Of a stretch of DNA of 64,000 bases, positions 60,340 through 64,000 are shown in pieces. Made by a program: the position numbers and the translations under genes. Origin of the DNA: Streptomyces sp. NBC_01439 (GTDB taxonomy: Bacteria > Actinomycetota > Actinomycetes > Streptomycetales > Streptomycetaceae); the NCBI RefSeq assembly GCF_036227605.1, contig NZ_CP109487.1:4531501-4595500 (forward strand), read 5' to 3'. Each line of letters opens with the position of its first letter. The stretch's first letter is position 1. The notes beneath the pieces are model-generated. The model was not told the origin of the DNA and did not search any database. It saw only the letters and a list, made by a program, of their open reading frames with translations.

Positions 60340-61965
60340 GCGACCATGTCGCGGCGGCGCAGGGCGCCGAGGCCCGCCGCCGTCAGGGCCACCGCCAGCA
60401 CGGTCAGCACCAGCAGCGGCGCCGGGTCCATGGCCTGCGCTCCCGGGAGCCGGGGCAGGTGGGCGAAGGGCGAGAGGTTCAGGGCGGCCTGCGGAAGGTT
60501 CAGCGCCGGGCCGATCCAGCCCAGGGCCAGCACACCCCCGGCCACCGCCCAGGCGGCCGCCGCGTACTGCGGAACCGCGCCGTACAGCAGCGCCGCCAGC
60601 GCCCCGATCAGCCACACCGCCGGGAGCTGGGCGAGCGCGGCGCCGATCGCCGCACCCGGCTCGCGGCCGTGCCCGAGGCCGAGACCGAGGCCCGCCAACA
60701 GCAGGATCAGCGCCGAGCCGCCGAAGGCCACGGCCAGGTGGCCGCCGGCCCAGCGCAGCCGGCCGACCGCGTTCGCGAGCAGCGGTTCCGCGCGCCGGCC
60801 CGACTCCTCACCACTCAGGCGGAGCACGGAGGAGACTGCGTACAGGGCGGCGACCATGCCGAACATGCCGGTCATCGTGGCGAGGAAGGCATCGGTGAGC
60901 GCACCCTGCGCGACCTGCGCACCCGCCCCGCCCGACCCGCCCTGCCCGCCCTGCCCGCCCTGCCCGCCCATCCGCTCGATGATCTCGCGGGTCCGGTCGT
61001 TGTCGCCGACCAGGTCCGCGGCGCCGTCCGCCATCCCGCCGAAGACGACGCCGGCGATCAGGAAGCCCGCGCCCCAGCCCAGCACGCTGCCGCGCTGCAG
61101 CCGCCAGGCCAGCGCACCCGCCGTGCCCAGGCGCCCCTCGGCCGGCCCCGGCCGTGAGGGCAGGAAGCTCATGCCCAGGTCACGGCGCCCGGCCAGGGCG
61201 TACGCGGCGCCCGCCTGCACCGCGGTGGCGGCGGCGAGCAGGAGGAGCACCCACCAGCGTTCGGCGGCGAAGGCCCGTACGTTCTCCACCCAGCCGAGCG
61301 GCGAGGCCCAGGTCAGGGCCGACCTCCCGCCCCCCCGTACCGGCGTCGCCCGCGGCCTTCAGGACGAAGGCGGCGCCGAGCACGGCAGCCGTGATCCCCT
61401 TGGCGGCGCGGGCGCTCTCGGTCAGCTGGGCGGCGATGGCTGCCGTGCAGGCGAAGAACGTCCCGGTGGCCGCGACGGCCAGGCCGAGGGCGACCGCGCC
61501 CGGTACGCCCTGCCCCGCGAGACCACCCGCCACGAACAGGGCGATACAGGCGTTGGCCACGAAGGCAGTGAGCAGGGCGGCGGTCAGCGGGGCACGCCTG
61601 CCCACCATCGCTGCGGAGAGCAGCTCCTGACGGCCCGTCTCCTCCTCCTCGCGAGTGTGTCGGACGACGATGATCAGGCTCATGGCGGCCGCGAGGACGG
61701 CGGCGTAGACACCGCCCCGCCAGGCGGTCAGGGCGCCGAGCGAATCACCGAAGACCGGTCCGTACAGGGCGCGCATCGAGCCGTTGGCGTTCATCGAGGC
61801 GGCGGCCCGGGCGCGTTCGGCGGCGGTGGCGTACACGCTCCCCAGCGAGCCGGGCATGCTCACGACCATGAGCGTGGTGACCAGGGTCCACACCGGCATC
61901 ATCACGCGGTCGCGGCGCAGGGCGAGTCGCAGCAGCGCCCCGGTACCGGCCAATTGGTTCTTCAT
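60336..61965 (-). pseudogene. ABC exporter permease split by a +1 frameshift
   Basis: The leading part (from the ATG at 61965) encodes [20 protein letters not shown] and six membrane helices up to AAFVLKAAGDAGTGG. A second frame then continues SALTWASPLGWVENVRAFAA and six further helices, ending LGALRRRDMVA. Together they form a typical 542-residue permease if one base is removed from the seven-C run at 61330-61336. As written the protein stops early in the wrong frame. A second ATG (61289) could start the C-terminal half alone. This may be a real mutation, phase variation or a sequencing error. The gene overlaps the ATPase stop by ATGA. Confidence 0.8.
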
Positions 61966-62855
61966 CGGGACGCCTCTTCGGTGTAGTGGCGCAGGAAGAG
62001 CTCTTCGAGGGTGGGCGGGGTCGAGGTCAGCGACCGCAGCCCGGACGCGGTGAGGGAGCGGAGCACCGCGTCCAACTTGTCCGTGTCGGCCTGCAGGCGG
62101 ACCTTCAGCCCCTGCACCTGGACGTCGTACACGCCCGGCAGGTGCGTGAGGCCGTTCGGCGGGCCGGCGAGCTCGGCGCTGATCGACGTACGGGTGAGGT
62201 GGCGGAGTTCGGCGAGGGTGCCGGTCTCCACCGTGCGGCCGTTGCGGATGATGCTGACCCGGTCGCAGAGGGCCTCGACCTCGCTGAGGATGTGCGAGCT
62301 GAGCAGGATGGTGCGTCCGGCGGCGCGGGCCTCGGTGACGCAGTCCTGGAAGACCTCCTCCATCAGCGGGTCGAGGCCGGAGGTGGGTTCGTCGAGGACG
62401 AGCAGTTCGACGTCGGAGGCGAAGGCGGCGACGAGGGCGACCTTCTGCCGGTTGCCCTTGGAGTACGTGCGCCCCTTCTTGGTGGGGTCCAGCTCGAACC
62501 GCTCGACGAGCTCGGCGCGCCGGGTCCGGTCGAGGCCGCCGCGGAGTCGTCCGTAGAGGTCTATGACCTCGCCGCCGGAGAGGTTGCGCCACAGGGTGAC
62601 GTCTCCGGGGACGTAGGCGACGCGGCGGTGGAGGGCGACCGCGTCGGCCCAGGGGTCGCCGCCGAGGAGCTCGGCGGCGCCGGAATCGGCGCGCAGCAGA
62701 CCCAGCAGGACCCGGATGGTGGTGGACTTGCCGGCACCGTTCGGGCCGAGGAAGCCGTGGACCTCGCCGGTGGTGACCGAGAGGTCGAGTCCGTCCAGTG
62801 CGCGGGTGCGGCCGAATGCCTTGTGGAGGCCGGCAACGCTGATTGCCTTCGTCAT
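61962..62855 (-). CDS. ABC transporter ATP-binding protein
   Basis: This 297-residue ATPase of the drug/lipid exporter (CcmA/DrrA-like) class has Walker [10 protein letters not shown] at about residues 38-46, Walker [15 protein letters not shown], the D-loop and switch His ([11 protein letters not shown]). The signature motif is YSKGNRQK instead of LSGGQ, as in the NosF/DrrA relatives. A C-terminal domain of about 80 residues follows. The ATG is just after GGAAG. It is coupled to the permease. It diverges from the GbsR/MarR regulator across a palindrome. Confidence 0.93.
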   Translation of the reverse strand: MTKAISVAGLHKAFGRTRALDGLDLSVTTGEVHGFLGPNGAGKSTTIRVLLGLLRADSGAAELLGGDPWADAVALHRRVAYVPGDVTLWRNLSGGEVIDLYGRLRGGLDRTRRAELVERFELDPTKKGRTYSKGNRQKVALVAAFASDVELLVLDEPTSGLDPLMEEVFQDCVTEARAAGRTILLSSHILSEVEALCDRVSIIRNGRTVETGTLAELRHLTRTSISAELAGPPNGLTHLPGVYDVQVQGLKVRLQADTDKLDAVLRSLTASGLRSLTSTPPTLEELFLRHYTEEASR

Positions 62856-62875
62856 ACTTCCGAACGTACGCTAGT

Positions 62876-62891
62876 TTCACAAATTTGTGAA
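62876..62891. promoter_or_regulatory. 16-bp perfect palindrome between ABC exporter and regulator
   Basis: TTCACAAATTTGTGAA is an exact inverted repeat lying between the divergent starts, 20 bases from the ATPase ATG and 36 from the regulator GTG. It is the only such site in the gap and probably controls both directions. Confidence 0.7.
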
Positions 62892-62914
62892 GCTTGAGAA
62901 TCTCAGGAATCGCG

Positions 62915-62920
62915 TAAAAT
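62915..62920 (+). promoter_or_regulatory. -10 hexamer TAAAAT of the regulator gene
   Basis: TAAAAT ends seven bases before the GTG start and the gap has no good ribosome binding site, so a leaderless mRNA is likely. Confidence 0.5.
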
Positions 62921-62927
62921 CGGGAAG

Positions 62928-63470
62928 GTGGCAGACGACATGGTGAATGTGGACGCGGGGACCGATGCGGGAACCGATGGTGCGGGCACCGCCGGCACCC
63001 GGGACGGGGACGGGGTCTCCCGCTTCGTCGAGCGGTTCGCCGCGCAGCTGACCGAGGCCGGGATGCAGCGGATGGCCGCGCGCGTCTTCGCCCAGCTACT
63101 GGCCAGCGACGGCGGCGCGATGACCTCGGCGGAACTGGGCGAGGCCCTGCAGATCAGCCCGGCCGCGGTGTCGGGCGCCGTGTCCTACCTGACCCAGGTC
63201 AACATGGTCAGCCGCGAACGCGAACCGGGCTCGCGCCGCGACCGGTACGTGCTGCACAACGAGCTCTGGTACGAGACCTTCACGCGCCGCGACCAGGTCC
63301 TGACCCTGTGGGAGAAGACCCTGCGCGAAGGGGCGGCCACCCTCGGTACGGACTCCCGCGCCGGGGCGCGCGTCGCGGAGACGGCGGCCTTCTTCGAGTT
63401 CATGCAGGGCGAGATGCTGGGCCTCATGGACCGCTGGCGGGCCCACAAGGCGACGATCGGCCTGGGCTGA
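62928..63470 (+). CDS. GbsR/MarR family regulator of the ABC exporter
   Basis: This 180-residue regulator has a winged helix with TSAELGEALQISPAAVSGAVSYLTQVNMVSREREPGSRRDRYVL, which is typical of the GbsR/MarR group; quoted stretches are kept short here as LGEALQISPAAVSGAVSYL and REREPGSRRDRYVL. The N-terminal 25 residues are Asp/Gly/Thr-rich. The divergent ABC exporter genes and shared palindrome make it their likely repressor. It ends in a perfect hairpin. Confidence 0.88.
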   Translation: MADDMVNVDAGTDAGTDGAGTAGTRDGDGVSRFVERFAAQLTEAGMQRMAARVFAQLLASDGGAMTSAELGEALQISPAAVSGAVSYLTQVNMVSREREPGSRRDRYVLHNELWYETFTRRDQVLTLWEKTLREGAATLGTDSRAGARVAETAAFFEFMQGEMLGLMDRWRAHKATIGLG

Positions 63471-63506
63471 GCCGGCTCGGGCCTGCTCGAGCAGGCCCGA
63501 GCCGGC
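63471..63506 (+). terminator. Terminator after the GbsR/MarR gene
   Basis: A perfect 36-bp palindrome (GCCGGCTCGGGCCTGC and its complement around TCGA) starts at the first base after the stop codon. Confidence 0.8.
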
Positions 63507-63601
63507 AAGGATTCGGCGGCCCACGGAGCACAAAGCCCTCGATCACCCCGGCCGAGGATGACTATGGTGATCCTCCGTCAGCTGCGTCGTCCGGAGGGGA
63601 C

Positions 63602-64000
63602 ATGGGGACAGACCCGACGCCAGGTGTGCCACCGAGACCGGCCTACGCTCCGACCGTACCCACACCCACCGAACCTCCCCGCCCCGGACCTCCCCGCTGG
63701 GCTTGGTGGGTCGCGGGGATCGTCGTTCCTCTTGCGGGCATCGCGGCCAGCGTCTTCGTCACCACCACCAACAACCCGGCGCCTGCGACCAAAGCTCCGC
63801 CGGCGCCGGTAGCGACTACGGGCAACAGCTCTCCTGGGAGCCAGGCGAACGGTCCCGCCCTGAGCACCTCTCCGCCGACGTCCGGCATCGCCCCTCCCCC
63901 CTCGATCTCACCCTTACCTTCCAAGACGTCACCCCCCGCGGCCGACCTCGCGTCCCCCGCCGGGTACACGCTGAACCAGACGATGTTCGGCATCACTCCC
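63602..64000 (+). CDS. Membrane-anchored protein, truncated by the window edge
   Basis: The visible 133 codons encode a proline-rich cytoplasmic start (MGTDPTPGVPPRPAYAPTVP), one membrane helix (about residues 33-55, WAWWVAGIVVPLAGIAASVF) and a Pro/Ser/Thr-rich extracellular segment ending ...GYTLNQTMFGITP at the edge. GGAGGGG lies four bases before the ATG. The extracellular domain that would identify it is outside the window. Confidence 0.7.
   Translation, partial: MGTDPTPGVPPRPAYAPTVPTPTEPPRPGPPRWAWWVAGIVVPLAGIAASVFVTTTNNPAPATKAPPAPVATTGNSSPGSQANGPALSTSPPTSGIAPPPSISPLPSKTSPPAADLASPAGYTLNQTMFGITP

Noticed and set aside
60285..61157. 290-codon rightward frame opposite the permease
   Set aside because: Shadow frame rich in Gln, Arg and Gly with no family motif.

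Overview
The window is chromosomal DNA of a Streptomyces or a very close actinomycete. It is extremely GC-rich, third codon positions are almost all G or C, GTG starts are common and neighbouring genes often overlap by ATGA. Core Streptomyces genes sit in a familiar order: septum-site (Ssd/CpaE-like) protein, HAD hydrolase, acs, nhaA, nth, crp, two ArsA-type ATPases, wblA, a class A PBP, and later asd, ask, recR and ybaB. From memory this matches S. coelicolor at about SCO3555-SCO3620. Everything here looks native. There is no prophage, CRISPR array, rRNA or insertion sequence.

Layout. 1-4.0 kb: leftward Tad/Flp secretion module (CpaE-, CpaF-, TadB- and TadC-like). 4.0-4.5 kb: regulatory gap with a cluster of DnaA-box-like sequences. 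4.5-9.0 kb: HAD phosphatase-like gene, a non-coding RNA candidate (probable 6S RNA), a Fic-like protein with a lost catalytic His, a CooC-like ATPase and a secreted polysaccharide-deacetylase-like lipoprotein. 9.2-15.5 kb: SulP-carbonic anhydrase fusion, acetyl-CoA synthetase under a DasR-like site, NhaA. 15.5-20.4 kb: small membrane protein, alpha/beta hydrolase, MarP-like protease, Nudix CoA pyrophosphatase, endonuclease III. 20.6-25.3 kb: Crp, a nucleotidyltransferase-like protein, and a leftward operon of Nudix, metallo-beta-lactamase-fold and L12-like genes, plus RidA and a small DUF4177-like protein. 25.5-31.0 kb: paired ArsA-type ATPases facing wblA, then the PBP and a very strong bidirectional terminator. 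31-36.8 kb: YqeY, metallophosphoesterase, tRNA-Pro(CGG), small unknowns, HD-domain protein, cytosine deaminase. 36.9-41.5 kb: S9 peptidase, SURF1, and an ECF (SigE-family) sigma factor with a membrane partner. 41.7-48.4 kb: asd, ask, recR, ybaB, a SLATT-like protein and a GntR regulator. 48.6-52.5 kb: class III aminotransferase, a DJ-1/MarR pair, SnoaL-like and LysE-like genes. 52.5-59.1 kb: palindromes, then hydrolase, acyltransferase and two tandem two-component systems of the NarL type. 59.1-64 kb: cytochrome P450, an ABC exporter whose permease is frameshifted in a run of seven Cs, its divergent GbsR/MarR regulator and a truncated membrane protein.

Two patterns run through the window. First, at least fourteen genes have a TANNNT-like -10 hexamer only 6-8 bases before the start codon and no ribosome binding site, which predicts leaderless mRNAs; five of them carry the identical hexamer TAGGCT. 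Second, several regulators (GntR, MarR, GbsR types) sit next to clean palindromes in their own or divergent promoters, giving testable local circuits.
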